Shown here: positions 12,870-21,303 of the stretch, piece after piece
Position numbering within the stretch: the first letter of the stretch is position 1
How the letters are laid out: each line of letters starts with the position of its first letter
DNA from: a virus
DNA length: 25,339 bases
Direction: 5' to 3' (one strand)
IMG/VR virus record: IMGVR_UViG_3300029813_000149
Location: 1 to 25,339 of that record
Program-made: the position numbers and the translations under genes
Notes under the pieces: model-generated
Database searches by the model: none
Told to the model about the DNA's origin: nothing
Seen by the model: the letters and a program-made list of their open reading frames with translations, nothing else

Positions 12870-13358
12870 CTACCACTGAACGCCGCCGGTCTTAAGAGAC
12901 GCTATGCTGACTATGCCAGCGACAGTGATATCAACAAGCTCATCTTCCACATCTATAAATAAATTCCCGGATTCAACAGCACGAAGTAACTCATTGTATT
13001 CCTCCGCTATTATCCCAAGCATTTCGTGCCGGCTGATTATTATCCCGTTTCCTTTTTCGTTAAGCCGGTCCTGCACTTTCTTTTGTAACTGTGTAAAAGT
13101 AAGGTTAAAATCATTCGCATCGAGCTGAGGCCTTAAAGAAGATGTTTCCTGGGTTTCGACTGTTGGTGCCTTTGCCTCTGCTGCAATTTCGAATTGATGC
13201 TCTGCCCACTTCATTTTGGATGGGAAACAAGGACCGTCGTCAAGGCGTATTCCTCCACCTTTTTTTCCAGCGATATCAAAGTGCAGCCACACACCATCCG
13301 TATCGCTTTTTGTAAGCCTAAGACCCGTTGGATTTACTACTTCTGCTAATACCGACAT
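12870..13358 (-). CDS. MazG-like pyrophosphohydrolase domain protein (162 aa)
   Basis: Residues about 105-155 have the all-alpha NTP pyrophosphatase pattern: IIAEEYNELL (Glu119, Glu120, Glu123) and VEDELVDIT (Glu138, Glu140, Asp143), the ExxE/ExxD metal site of MazG-type enzymes that hydrolyse nucleoside triphosphates or their relatives. The N-terminal 80 residues are a separate beta-rich part (GVWLHFDIAGKKGGGIRLDD) that I do not recognise. ATG 13358 follows ATGAAAGGAGAATGAACG. In phages such enzymes may clear non-canonical nucleotides or lower ppGpp-like alarms. Confidence 0.65.
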   Translation of the reverse strand: MSVLAEVVNPTGLRLTKSDTDGVWLHFDIAGKKGGGIRLDDGPCFPSKMKWAEHQFEIAAEAKAPTVETQETSSLRPQLDANDFNLTFTQLQKKVQDRLNEKGNGIIISRHEMLGIIAEEYNELLRAVESGNLFIDVEDELVDITVAGIVSIASLKTGGVQW

Positions 13359-13372
13359 CGTTCATTCTCCTT

Positions 13373-14209
13373 TCATATAAATTTAGCATTATGAACCAAA
13401 TACAGGACCGCAGCTCTCGTTGCTCCGGCCAGGTACCATGCGCGGATATCTTTTTTCTCAGGGGGCTTAATCAGACGAACGCTACGAACAAACGGTTTGA
13501 TGGACCGGGCCAATTTCAGGCCGCTATCGTATCCGGGAAAAAACTTCTTGCCCTCCGGCGTAAATTTAGCTGCATCTTTGTCAGAAAAAATAACGACTTG
13601 CCTTTCGTAATGCTCAATCATTTCCTTGATGTATTGATATCCGGTACCGCAACTCGCTCTACCGACAGGCGAAAGCCTCAAATCTAACAGAGCTGCAGTA
13701 TCGGTCGGGCCCTCGGGGATGAAAAGCAGCTCCCTGCTGTCGGCCTTTATGCTTAACGGCCAGAACAATCCGTTCTTTGAGCCAGGGACACTAAATTGGT
13801 GGCCATCAAGTGTTCGCAGTCTGATCCCGATGATATTGCCTCTACCATCTTTCATCGGAAAAGTATGGGCCTTCTTCTCAAGGTCCCATCCGATTAGCAG
13901 CTCATCCAACGCTGTCATACTAACACCGAACAACTGAGCGGCCCCTGTCGGGTCCTTAAAGTTGCTGCGATAATCAGCGGTCAGTTTGTCCCAATTTACA
14001 ACTGGCCCGGGCGGCTTCGGTTTTACATACTTCTGTCTCTGCTGCAGGGGTCTATCTTTTAGAATATGAAGGTAGCCGGCGTCTCCGGCTTTCTTCGCAG
14101 AGCCTTCCTCTATCCTCTTGCAAATAGCAGCCGACCCATCCTCGGCAACCAAACACCAATCGGGCCTACCGCATATCGGACACGGATTGTCTTTACTAAC
14201 TCTCAGCAT
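13373..14209 (-). CDS. DnaG-type primase with zinc finger and TOPRIM
   Basis: It makes RNA primers at the fork. An N-terminal zinc finger has Cys10, Cys13 and Cys30 (CPICGRPDW ... AAICKR). The TOPRIM domain has LLFIPEGPTDT with Glu166 and VVIFSDKDA with Asp210-x-Asp212, both needed for metal binding. At 278 aa it is about half of bacterial DnaG, with no helicase-interaction domain, as in small phage primases. Its start overlaps the preceding gene by 14 bp. It lies next to the helicase gene, so the two likely act together. Confidence 0.85.
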   Translation of the reverse strand: MLRVSKDNPCPICGRPDWCLVAEDGSAAICKRIEEGSAKKAGDAGYLHILKDRPLQQRQKYVKPKPPGPVVNWDKLTADYRSNFKDPTGAAQLFGVSMTALDELLIGWDLEKKAHTFPMKDGRGNIIGIRLRTLDGHQFSVPGSKNGLFWPLSIKADSRELLFIPEGPTDTAALLDLRLSPVGRASCGTGYQYIKEMIEHYERQVVIFSDKDAAKFTPEGKKFFPGYDSGLKLARSIKPFVRSVRLIKPPEKKDIRAWYLAGATRAAVLYLVHNAKFI

Positions 14210-14441
14210 TTTTAGCTTTGTGGCCTTTGTTCACCTGTACTAAAAAATCTGCTATGTCCATTTCGCAACTGCTGCTAAACTTACAACCGCCTTCTGTGAA
14301 AAAGCAGTATTGCCGCCACCCTGAATCCCATTTGACTGTGCCAAGAAAGCCCAAGCTTTTATTATTGCGACATCGCCAGACTTCCGTTTTGGGTAATTTC
14401 TTAGTAAGTTCAAAATGTATGTACTTATACCTTGTTTTCAT
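14196..14441 (-). CDS. Conserved small phage protein (81 aa)
   Basis: ATG 14441 is chosen because it follows the helicase stop by two bases; a longer start would lie inside the helicase. The segment MKTRYKYIHFELTKKLPKTE, then VWRCRNNKSLGFLGTVKWDS and WRQYCFFT, matches a well-spread uncharacterised phage and plasmid protein ('YKYIHFE ... TxVWRCxNNxSGxxLGxIKWYxPWRQYCF'). It is soluble, aromatic-rich, probably a small beta fold. Confidence 0.78.
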   Translation of the reverse strand: MKTRYKYIHFELTKKLPKTEVWRCRNNKSLGFLGTVKWDSGWRQYCFFTEGGCKFSSSCEMDIADFLVQVNKGHKAKNAES

Positions 14442-14443
14442 TT

Positions 14444-16120
14444 TTAGTTTGGCTGTAATTCTTTCACCAACTTCCATTTCTTCCATCCTACTGCAGCCAA
14501 TGCACCTATTAACTTATTGGCTCTTTGAAAATCCATTTCCGTTGTATCGTATCCGGCTTTCTGCAGACATCTTGATTGTTTGTAAGTACATATCCCCTGT
14601 TCACGCCGCTTAATCATCGTGTCGATAATCTGGCTGGCATGAGTAAACACCAAACCATCGATAGCAACACCGCATTTTTCAAGATATTTAATCTGCCCTG
14701 CAGTCGGAGGCCTGTCTTTATGCCAGGGGGCCTCTCTTTTCGGATCGATATCGAGCACGTTGAAGGGATTGACTTTCGCAGTTGAATACTTTGCCCTGAG
14801 CAAAAGATGGTCCCGAGCTATCGCATCTTCCCGCTGCTGGTGTCTTTTTGCTATTTCCCGCTCCGCTTTCTGCAGCTCACTAACAATATCAACAGGTTTT
14901 TTACGTTCGTTGCTGTCATTTTCGGCGTTCTTTTTGGCGAGCTCCACCACTTCATCAGTGTAACGTCCACCGAGGATATCTGCAGATGTTACCAGTTTAT
15001 GCCTTCCGGCATTGCCGACAAAATCCATAATCTCAAGATGCGGTTTCGCACTGCCAGCTATTGCTTCTCTGCGCTCCACAACACCGGGATATAAATCAAC
15101 GATACCAGGCAGCGGCCGTGTTCCCCTGCCGGCCATCTGCGAATAGAGAGTCCGGCTTTTAGTAGGCCGGGCCATTACAACGCATTCTATACCCGGATCA
15201 TCAAACCCTTCGGTTGCAACACCGACATTAACCAAGTATTGAAATGCCTTCTTCGCAAAATCCTTAAACATGCCTCGTCTTATTTCTTTCGGTGTAGTTC
15301 CACAGACAAATCGTGCGGAATCCGGCTTGTGCCGATTGATAATCTCCGTCAATCTTTCGGCATGGACCACGGACGCAGCAAATATCAAAGTTTTCTTGTC
15401 ACCTGTCAGCTGCACGGTCGGATCTGCTATACCGTGAAGGATTTCTTCAAACTCCAATACGTTTGCCAGGTCCTTCCCATTCAGATCGCCAGCGGTTGTT
15501 TTAACACTCGAAAAATCAAGCCCCTCCACAAATACACTTTGTTGCTCGATTGGGACCAGCCAGCCATCGTCTATACCGTCCCTGATATCATAGGCATAGG
15601 CCACTTCTTCAAATATCTGGCCCATCGCCTTCTTGTCTGTGCGGTCCGGGGTAGCTGTTAATCCGAGAATTTTCAATTCGGGATTCTGTTTATAATATTC
15701 TATTATTCGTTTGTATGTTACAGCCGGGGCATGATGTGCTTCATCGATGATAAGCAAGCTGAATTCATTCGGATTAAACCTTGTCATGCGTCCACCGTCT
15801 CTGCCGGCGATTTGTGTTTGAACGGTAGAAATCACAACATCAGCCTTGAATGTATCGAAGCTGGTGGCCCACACATCACCCATTTCGATATCACCTTCTA
15901 TATCGCATATCTCCTGGATGTGATTGTCCGCTTGATAAATCAACTCCGCTCGATGGGCCAGCATTAGAATCCGGCCGAACTGTTTGAAATGGTTTATCAG
16001 ATGAGCTGCATACACAGTTTTGCCAAGCCCTGTAGCAAGAACACAAAGAGCCGTATCGACAGTCTCGAATTTCTCGAGCGTAAAATCATACGCTTCTTGC
16101 TGGTAGGGACGTAATATCAT
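14444..16120 (-). CDS. DEAD/DEAH-box superfamily 2 helicase
   Basis: It unwinds or remodels DNA with ATP, similar in layout to UvsW/SSL2-type helicases. Motif I ATGLGKT is at 29-35, motif II IDEAHH at 125-130, motif III GLTATPDR at 153-160 and motif VI QMAGRGTR at 328-335. The C-terminal ~170 residues include a charged helix (VSELQKAEREIAKRHQQRED) and a segment APWHKDRPPTAGQIKYLEKCG, also seen after other phage helicases. At 558 aa it is complete. In phages this enzyme processes branched DNA or replication-start R-loops. It lies between the ParB-like and primase genes. Confidence 0.92.
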   Translation of the reverse strand: MILRPYQQEAYDFTLEKFETVDTALCVLATGLGKTVYAAHLINHFKQFGRILMLAHRAELIYQADNHIQEICDIEGDIEMGDVWATSFDTFKADVVISTVQTQIAGRDGGRMTRFNPNEFSLLIIDEAHHAPAVTYKRIIEYYKQNPELKILGLTATPDRTDKKAMGQIFEEVAYAYDIRDGIDDGWLVPIEQQSVFVEGLDFSSVKTTAGDLNGKDLANVLEFEEILHGIADPTVQLTGDKKTLIFAASVVHAERLTEIINRHKPDSARFVCGTTPKEIRRGMFKDFAKKAFQYLVNVGVATEGFDDPGIECVVMARPTKSRTLYSQMAGRGTRPLPGIVDLYPGVVERREAIAGSAKPHLEIMDFVGNAGRHKLVTSADILGGRYTDEVVELAKKNAENDSNERKKPVDIVSELQKAEREIAKRHQQREDAIARDHLLLRAKYSTAKVNPFNVLDIDPKREAPWHKDRPPTAGQIKYLEKCGVAIDGLVFTHASQIIDTMIKRREQGICTYKQSRCLQKAGYDTTEMDFQRANKLIGALAAVGWKKWKLVKELQPN

Positions 16121-16141
16121 TTCAAACTTTCTCGCTTTTCT

Positions 16142-16351
16142 TTACCTTATTCCTGGTTTCTTAAAATGCGGTCCCGCACAAGACCAACAGAAAAACAGCC
16201 GACAAAAAAAACATCTGTACGCACATCTAATCCTTGTAGCTCTTCCACAACCTGCACAAGTGACTCTCGCATTTTTTATGAGTTCATATACTTCTGTATT
16301 TTGTCTTTGAAGAAACTTTCTTTTTATTTCAACGTCTTCTTGATAACTCAT
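16142..16351 (-). CDS. Small zinc-finger-like protein (69 aa)
   Basis: Seven Cys in residues 32-58 (CAGCGRATRIRCAYRCFFC and CWSC) point to one or two zinc sites. The N-terminal 28 residues form a charged helix. Its start shares ATGA with the stop of the ParB-like gene, so both are translated together. It probably binds nucleic acid; no family is recognised. Confidence 0.65.
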   Translation of the reverse strand: MSYQEDVEIKRKFLQRQNTEVYELIKNARVTCAGCGRATRIRCAYRCFFCRLFFCWSCAGPHFKKPGIR

Positions 16352-17238
16352 TTCAGTTCCTTCGGAGTGGATTTATAGGTCATTTCATTGACGAACCCGC
16401 ACCCATCACAGGCCCTGCATTCCGCATTCTTCTCATCGCCCCCGCAATAGGGACATACTGCATACGGCAGAGCGAAGCGGAGAATCCTCTTGACGTTGCC
16501 GATTTCCGCCGTCAAATTCTCAATCTTAATAAACTTATAAATCAGATCGCCGGCTTCCTTGCCCTTCCGGATCGTCTTGAGCATATCATTGAGCTGTTTG
16601 ATCGGCTGCCGGAACTCATTAGCTCGCTCAAAAAACTCAACAAGATGCTCGGGTACCTGCTTGCCTGTCGCATCAAGCACTTTTTTCTCAGGCTTTTTCA
16701 TTTCGTATTTAGATTCACCCCTTCTGACATCAACCGTGCTGGGTTTAAATAGCGATGCAGAGGGCTTCTTTTTTTTTGTTTTCTTCACCTCTCCTGCTGC
16801 TTCTTTGTCAAATTCAGCAAATCTGGCAGTTACATAAGCCCGAGTGCAGCCAACGTGCTTTGCTGTATCTGTTACTGAAACTTTGTTCCATTTATCATCA
16901 TTCCATATCACTAAGAGAATGTTTTTCACAGTTCCATCCGGGCGGGGAACGGCATTATATTTGTTCGCCGAAAACGATGCGTGTATAGCGTCTCGCTGTG
17001 TACCATTTGTGATGTTGGCTTCAAGATATTTTTTGCCAAGCTTTATGGAAGCAAAATACCGATGAAAACCATCAATCAGAAAATTACTTTTGCCGTCAGT
17101 GATGATATCAACCGGAGGGAATGTCGAGCCATCCTTCTTCATTGCTGCATAGCGAGCCACAACTTTATCGTCCACCGGCCGCTGCTGTGTTTTGCCATCG
17201 ATGCATATGTCCTTTATCGGAATTGATTTCGTAGTCAT
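16348..17238 (-). CDS. ParB-like protein with C-terminal zinc motif
   Basis: The N-terminal ParB/sulfiredoxin-type domain is at 5-95, with the core FLIDGFHRYFAS (53-64) and HASFSANKYN after it. A helix-turn-helix follows at about 121-142 (SVTDTAKHVGCTRAYVTARF). The C-terminus has a Cys cluster (CPYC at 262-265, CRACDGC at 274-280). It could act as a DNA-binding regulator, a partition-like protein or a ParB-family nuclease. There is no ParA in the window. It sits between the SMC-like ATPase and helicase genes, which suggests a role in replication or DNA processing. At 296 aa it is complete. Confidence 0.82.
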   Translation of the reverse strand: MTTKSIPIKDICIDGKTQQRPVDDKVVARYAAMKKDGSTFPPVDIITDGKSNFLIDGFHRYFASIKLGKKYLEANITNGTQRDAIHASFSANKYNAVPRPDGTVKNILLVIWNDDKWNKVSVTDTAKHVGCTRAYVTARFAEFDKEAAGEVKKTKKKKPSASLFKPSTVDVRRGESKYEMKKPEKKVLDATGKQVPEHLVEFFERANEFRQPIKQLNDMLKTIRKGKEAGDLIYKFIKIENLTAEIGNVKRILRFALPYAVCPYCGGDEKNAECRACDGCGFVNEMTYKSTPKELK

Positions 17239-17260
17239 AGAACCACCAATCTATATAAAT

Positions 17261-17296
17261 CCGGCTACAGAAATACTCCATCACCCCTGTAGCCGG
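17261..17296 (-). terminator. Hairpin between SMC-like and ParB-like genes
   Basis: CCGGCTACAG (17261-17270) and CTGTAGCCGG (17287-17296) form a perfect 10-bp stem with a 16-nt loop. On the minus strand it is followed by ATTTATATAG rather than a pure T-run. It is a weak terminator or an RNA-processing element in the only gap of this gene pair. Confidence 0.5.
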
Positions 17297-17310
17297 CCCA
17301 ACTAAAAGTC

Positions 17311-18684
17311 CTAATCCTTGACTTTATCTGCTTCGGCGTTATCTTTTTCAAACAGTGTCCCGTCCGCATCCGGAGATACTACACTGCCATCTTCAATAAT
17401 AAATCCGGTTTTGTTTTTCTTGTCATCGGCGACTTTTTCGATCCAGACCTGGTAATCTTTTTCCTCTGCCATCTTGCAAACAGCCTCGAGACTTGCGGAA
17501 TCCAGATCGTTACCCTTCATCAAAATCACTCGCAGTTTCGGATTGAGTGCCATCGAGATAGCAACGGCAATTTGAAGCTGCATCGAAACATTGACCTGGG
17601 CAAGAGGTATGTTGTCATAAAGGATGGTTTCTTCGTTGACCGACAGGCCATCAATCGGCATTTTCGCCGCCGCTAATCTTTCCGCTTTCTTTGCATCCAG
17701 GCCTTTCATCTGCTTGCCGAGATCGGCAAATTCCCTGCTTTTCTCCGCTGACTTTTTGAGCAGCTCCGTCCTTTGCTTTTTATTTCTAACCTGCTCGTTT
17801 ATATAATCAGCTTTTTCGATGCCCTGGTTGATAGAAGCTACATCTATTAGCGGCTCAAGTGCTTCAGTAAGCTTCTCGCGTTCGGCGATAGCTGCTTGTT
17901 GCAATCCGTTTTCGCCAGCTATATTTTTCTCAAGACGCTCTGCCTCTTTCTCAAGTTCCTGGATCACTTGTTTTTTTTCTTCAAGATCGTCCAGCTTTGA
18001 TATCAGCAAGTCTTTACGGGTTTGGATACCTCTGACTGCAGCCTCCAAACGATTTTTAGCTTCAGCCTGTTTTTCGTTCCACTCCGTTGCAACAGTTAGA
18101 TTCTCTGTCAGTTCACTCATCGATATCAGCTCATCAGGAATCTCCTGCAGCTCCGGAATCTGGCCAGCCTCTAATTCGTAGGTGTCCTTGCTGGTTTTAA
18201 CTGTAGAACGTTGGTCCTTCATCGTTTTAATCTCTCCATCAATATCAGCAAAATCCAACCCGACAAGTTTCATCAGCGTATCGCGCTGCTGCCGTTGCCT
18301 TTTTACGTCCTTGCTGTCTTTGAAAAATTCCATTGGCTCAAATGCGATTTCGCCAACAATTTTGTCGAGCAGGCCTTGTGGACTGTTGGCTTTCATGCCC
18401 TCGGCATTCGATACGGTTACTGTCCCTCCGCCTGCCGCCGTGAAGGTTCTCTTGATAATATAATTTTCTGTTTCGACAATAATCTCTGCATGGTCCTCTC
18501 CATCCCGAATCGGTTTCGCCGGCTGATACTTCTTACCGCAAAAAACAGCCATGATCGCATCGAGAACACTCGACTTGCCGGCGGCGTTCTTACCGGTAAT
18601 CAAAATTGCGTTACCTTGGGGAGATATTTCTACAGCCACAAGCCGCATGAAATTCTCCGCAGAAAGTTTAATAATCTTCATCAT
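17311..18684 (-). CDS. SMC/Rad50-like ATPase (457 aa)
   Basis: Walker A GKNAAGKSS is at 31-39, after the usual N-terminal strand (IIKLSAENFMRLVAVEI). Residues about 165-330 are a long coiled coil (KLDDLEEKKQVIQELEKEAE). The C-terminal head has a signature-like VNVSMQLQIAVAISMALNP and a Walker B position LRVILMKGNDLDSASLEAV, where the canonical acidic pair is replaced by MKGND, as in other short phage SMC-like proteins. Rad50/SbcC-type ATPases work with nucleases in DNA-end processing; a RecB/Cas4-like nuclease and a RecT-like protein are in the same operon. Ribosome binding site GAAAGGACTTATG overlaps start ATG 18684. Confidence 0.87.
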   Translation of the reverse strand: MMKIIKLSAENFMRLVAVEISPQGNAILITGKNAAGKSSVLDAIMAVFCGKKYQPAKPIRDGEDHAEIIVETENYIIKRTFTAAGGGTVTVSNAEGMKANSPQGLLDKIVGEIAFEPMEFFKDSKDVKRQRQQRDTLMKLVGLDFADIDGEIKTMKDQRSTVKTSKDTYELEAGQIPELQEIPDELISMSELTENLTVATEWNEKQAEAKNRLEAAVRGIQTRKDLLISKLDDLEEKKQVIQELEKEAERLEKNIAGENGLQQAAIAEREKLTEALEPLIDVASINQGIEKADYINEQVRNKKQRTELLKKSAEKSREFADLGKQMKGLDAKKAERLAAAKMPIDGLSVNEETILYDNIPLAQVNVSMQLQIAVAISMALNPKLRVILMKGNDLDSASLEAVCKMAEEKDYQVWIEKVADDKKNKTGFIIEDGSVVSPDADGTLFEKDNAEADKVKD

Positions 18685-18916
18685 AAGTCCTTTCAGTTTG
18701 GGTTTCGTTGGTTATCGGCACCTCAAATTCGAGCCACCGCTGTATCGCATTCGGGTCCTTCGCCAGTACTTTCGCTGTTTCCTCATCGCTCGAGTTGATG
18801 ATAGCATCAACGAACGCAGTATCGATATCTTTGCCGCCGATCCTTGCAGCCTTAAAAAACGCATGGAAGGCTGCCACTTGGAATCTGTCTCGGTCAGTCA
18901 AAGCTGGTATTGGCAT
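18668..18916 (-). CDS. Hypothetical protein (82 aa)
   Basis: Strong site AGGTAAGGAGGCAAATTAA before ATG 18916. The sequence is helical (RFQVAAFHAFFKAARIGGKD, AFVDAIINSSDEETAKVLAKD), with an acidic end, and overlaps the SMC-like gene by 17 bp. Acidic, soluble, no family recognised. Co-translation with the ATPase suggests a partner, but this is positional inference. Confidence 0.65.
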   Translation of the reverse strand: MPIPALTDRDRFQVAAFHAFFKAARIGGKDIDTAFVDAIINSSDEETAKVLAKDPNAIQRWLEFEVPITNETQTERTYDEDY

Positions 18917-18929
18917 TTAATTTGCCTCC

Positions 18930-19196
18930 TTACCTTACAGTTATCTTGGGCGGTAACTGAATCTCTCTCCGTGTCTTCAACATAGCATCCGTAATCAATA
19001 TCTGTCCCTTGAGCTTTTTGCAGTAGTCAGCTTTTGCTTGACCGACAGTAGAACCCTTCCCGCATTCGCCAATAAGCATTTCTCCTTCCTTAAGTTCGGT
19101 GTCTTCAAAGAAAACCATGACCGGCCTGCTTCTGATAGCCCTGCGCCTCGTTAACAGTTTTTTCCCAATAACAATTCCAACTTCTTTCAAAGTCAT
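18930..19196 (-). CDS. Hypothetical protein (88 aa)
   Basis: ATG 19196 (MTLKEVGIVIGKKLLTRRRA) is chosen because CGAAAGGATTTGTC is right before it; the in-frame start 42 bp upstream lies inside the leader. The middle (SRPVMVFFEDTELKEGEMLI, then GECGKGSTVGQAK) resembles a small beta protein, and the end (TRREIQLPPKITVR) is basic. No family is recognised. Confidence 0.6.
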   Translation of the reverse strand: MTLKEVGIVIGKKLLTRRRAIRSRPVMVFFEDTELKEGEMLIGECGKGSTVGQAKADYCKKLKGQILITDAMLKTRREIQLPPKITVR

Positions 19197-19218
19197 GACA
19201 AATCCTTTCGCTTTGGTT

Positions 19219-19320
19219 TTACCATTTTCGCCATACAAACAACCACATTACGCCAGCAACAACCAAGCCTCCTATGCCGGCACATACAATAATCTTCAAA
19301 AGCTCTTTTATGACAGCCAT
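19219..19320 (-). CDS. Single-span membrane microprotein (33 aa)
   Basis: ATG 19320 follows TGAAAGGATTTGT, the same leader type as neighbouring genes. The peptide MAVIKELLKIIVCAGIGGLV ends VAGVMWLFVWRKW, so almost the whole length is one transmembrane helix with Arg/Lys at the cytosolic side. It fills a gap between two co-directional genes. It may be a small membrane effector or inhibitor; no family is recognised. Confidence 0.5.
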   Translation of the reverse strand: MAVIKELLKIIVCAGIGGLVVAGVMWLFVWRKW

Positions 19321-19348
19321 ACAAATCCTTTCAATTGGGTTTTGCTGG

Positions 19349-19636
19349 TTATTTGATTTCTGTATCCGAAACGAATTTTGCCAAACGAGCCAACACTTGA
19401 TTCACTCGTTTCTTAAACACAGGTAACATTTGCGAGGTAAGTGATTTGTCTTTGTTTTGGCTCATCCGATCTATCTCGGGACAATCAAAGGCCAATGTAT
19501 CTGTGATATCTATATATGCCACTACGATCCCAAGTCGGGGATGAGGTTTGAAATCCAACATGAGCTTTGGATAAAGCTCAGTAGCAAGAGCATTCAGTAA
19601 ATTGCAGAGTTCCTCTGGTTTTATTTTATCTGCCAT
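19349..19636 (-). CDS. Hypothetical protein (95 aa)
   Basis: A good site (AATAAGGAGAGACA) precedes ATG 19636. The sequence MADKIKPEELCNLLNALATE is helical, followed by a beta-type HPRLGIVVAYIDITDTLAFD and a helical, basic C-terminus (VFKKRVNQVLARLAKFVS). It lies between the nuclease gene and the microprotein. No family is recognised. Confidence 0.62.
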   Translation of the reverse strand: MADKIKPEELCNLLNALATELYPKLMLDFKPHPRLGIVVAYIDITDTLAFDCPEIDRMSQNKDKSLTSQMLPVFKKRVNQVLARLAKFVSDTEIK

Positions 19637-19645
19637 TGTCTCTCC

Positions 19646-20749
19646 TTATTTGAAATGCGAATCGATACTCTCATCGCCTGTTTTCGCCGGCCCTTTCGGC
19701 TTGGCCAAATCTTCGAACCCTACAGAGAACCGCTGTTGTGGTTTTTTCTGCGTAAACGATACCTTTGTCCCTTCCAGCGGCCCCTTTGCTTTTATCCATA
19801 TTGTTGCCATTGCTTTCTGCTTTTTTAGCCAAGCCTCAATTACAACCATCCGGTCAACAAACGCTTTCGGATCATCAGCTATCTCTTTTGCACCCATATG
19901 TGCGTCAGGACAGAATTGGATCATATCACACCAACAACAGGTATAAGGTAGAGGCTCGGGTAATTTGCAGTTATGCAGAAACAAGTCAACTGCAGAGAGC
20001 ACTCTGCCCTTTATGGCTTCTTCCGTAGTCAGGCCTGGCAGCCGCGGATGTTCTTCGAGTCTGTCAAAACGTGCGTAAGCTTTTGTCCCCCACATGCTTT
20101 CGAAATACCACCAATGAAGCGTATTGATTTCTTTGTATGGCTCCTGCTGCAACAATAGCCAGGCACCAAACTCCGCCTGAAAAGATTCTGCAGCTTCCGA
20201 ATTTGTCAATCGCTTGAAACCAGTTTTCCAGTCCATCACATGCAAGTTACCCTTCCTCGAACCGAGAAGGTCGTATTTCATCGTAATTATGAGTGCCGGT
20301 GTTGTTTCTGTTTCAGGATATATGACAAGAGATACCTGGTGCTCGAGCGCAATTAAATCAACGTGATATTCGGATATCATGTCAGCTGCATGCCTGGCAT
20401 GACGTATGGCCATCGGTTGTATGTTTGGTTTGATTTTGGGCAGGTTATCTACGAACCACTGGGGAATGATTTCAAGATTGTTTTTACATTCCTCAAAAGC
20501 CTTTCTTAGCAAGTCGTGAATCTCTTGCCCACACTCGCAAAGCCGGCTGTCGGTTGATTGCAAAACGACACTTTTCATCGCCTCGACAAGTTTCGGGTCC
20601 GCATCCTTGATTCGCTCAGCTTCCCAGGGGAATATTTCCAGGCCGGTAGCTCCTGCTTTAAGAGCCTCCCACAGCATCGTCAGGTATGCCTGTCGCGGAC
20701 AATTCGCATATTGCCCGAGTCTTGTGCGATCGATTATAATTGGCTTCAT
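19646..20749 (-). CDS. RecB/Cas4-like PD-(D/E)XK nuclease, Fe-S type
   Basis: Nuclease core: Glu136 (LIALEHQVSL), Asp160 (IITMKYDLLG) and Asp173/Lys175 (VMDWKTGFKR), the D...DxK metal site. Cys17 near the start (YANCPRQAY) and the C-terminal CCWCDMIQFCPDA (Cys271-280) have the one-plus-three Cys layout of Fe-S nucleases in the AddB/Cas4 group. At 367 aa it is longer than Cas4 (about 200). No CRISPR repeats or Cas1 are visible, so a phage recombination exonuclease that makes single strands for the RecT-like protein is more likely. The start shares ATGA with the preceding stop. Confidence 0.85.
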   Translation of the reverse strand: MKPIIIDRTRLGQYANCPRQAYLTMLWEALKAGATGLEIFPWEAERIKDADPKLVEAMKSVVLQSTDSRLCECGQEIHDLLRKAFEECKNNLEIIPQWFVDNLPKIKPNIQPMAIRHARHAADMISEYHVDLIALEHQVSLVIYPETETTPALIITMKYDLLGSRKGNLHVMDWKTGFKRLTNSEAAESFQAEFGAWLLLQQEPYKEINTLHWWYFESMWGTKAYARFDRLEEHPRLPGLTTEEAIKGRVLSAVDLFLHNCKLPEPLPYTCCWCDMIQFCPDAHMGAKEIADDPKAFVDRMVVIEAWLKKQKAMATIWIKAKGPLEGTKVSFTQKKPQQRFSVGFEDLAKPKGPAKTGDESIDSHFK

Positions 20750-20994
20750 TTTTTTGATGGCAATAGAATTACGTTTTTTCTTTCAACAAAATCATTTAGC
20801 TTTTTAAGGACATCTTTTTTCCGCTTACCAGTTAGCACGATAACATCATCTTTTCTGCGGACTATTTTAGTTGGCCCACTTTTTTTCTTGGCTATGTATG
20901 AACAACATCGCTTAATAATTAGAAACATTTGCCAACCCGTCTCTTTTTTGTCTGGGCCAAGACAATCATTTTGTAATTCAATCCAACGTTTCAT
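20746..20994 (-). CDS. Hypothetical basic protein (82 aa)
   Basis: It begins MKRWIELQNDCLGPDKKETG, has a helical middle (MFLIIKRCCSYIAKKKSG) and a Lys/Arg-rich end. Its stop overlaps the nuclease start as ATGA, suggesting co-translation. Soluble and basic, with no family recognised. Confidence 0.62.
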   Translation of the reverse strand: MKRWIELQNDCLGPDKKETGWQMFLIIKRCCSYIAKKKSGPTKIVRRKDDVIVLTGKRKKDVLKKLNDFVERKNVILLPSKK

Positions 20995-20995
20995 T

Positions 20996-21298
20996 TTATT
21001 TTTTCACCACCGCCTTCACGATATCAAGCACAGTCCACGGCTTTTGGATTTGAAGAAACGGTCCCCTGTGCCGGGGATCTATATGGATTTTTTGTGTTGT
21101 TGGGTACAGATTATAAATATGTTCATGATTTTCGCCGTAGCAAATAAGCTGGAAATGATATCCGGCCGGCATTCGTTCCAACGAACACAGTCCTGATTCT
21201 CTTGCAAGCTTGACTGCTTCATCAAAAGTATCTTCCGATGCTTGTAACCGTTCTCGCTTCCGCCGATTCTTCAATGTGTTCTGTTGGTCCCAATCCAT
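20996..21298 (-). CDS. Conserved phage hypothetical (100 aa)
   Basis: ATG 21298 (MDWDQQNTLKNRRKRERLQA) is chosen because it follows the upstream stop by six bases; a longer start would overlap that gene. The core YHFQLICYGENHEHIYNLYP and IHIDPRHRGPFLQI, ending PWTVLDIVKAVVKK, matches a pattern found in uncharacterised phage proteins ('NLYP ... RRGPFL ... PWTLLDVV'). It is probably a small alpha/beta fold, function unknown. Confidence 0.7.
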   Translation of the reverse strand: MDWDQQNTLKNRRKRERLQASEDTFDEAVKLARESGLCSLERMPAGYHFQLICYGENHEHIYNLYPTTQKIHIDPRHRGPFLQIQKPWTVLDIVKAVVKK

Positions 21299-21303
21299 TA
21301 GTT

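Noticed and set aside
19646-20749. Cas4 as part of a CRISPR system
   Set aside because: No Cas1/Cas2, no repeat-spacer array in the window, protein is much longer than Cas4 and sits with recT-like genes.
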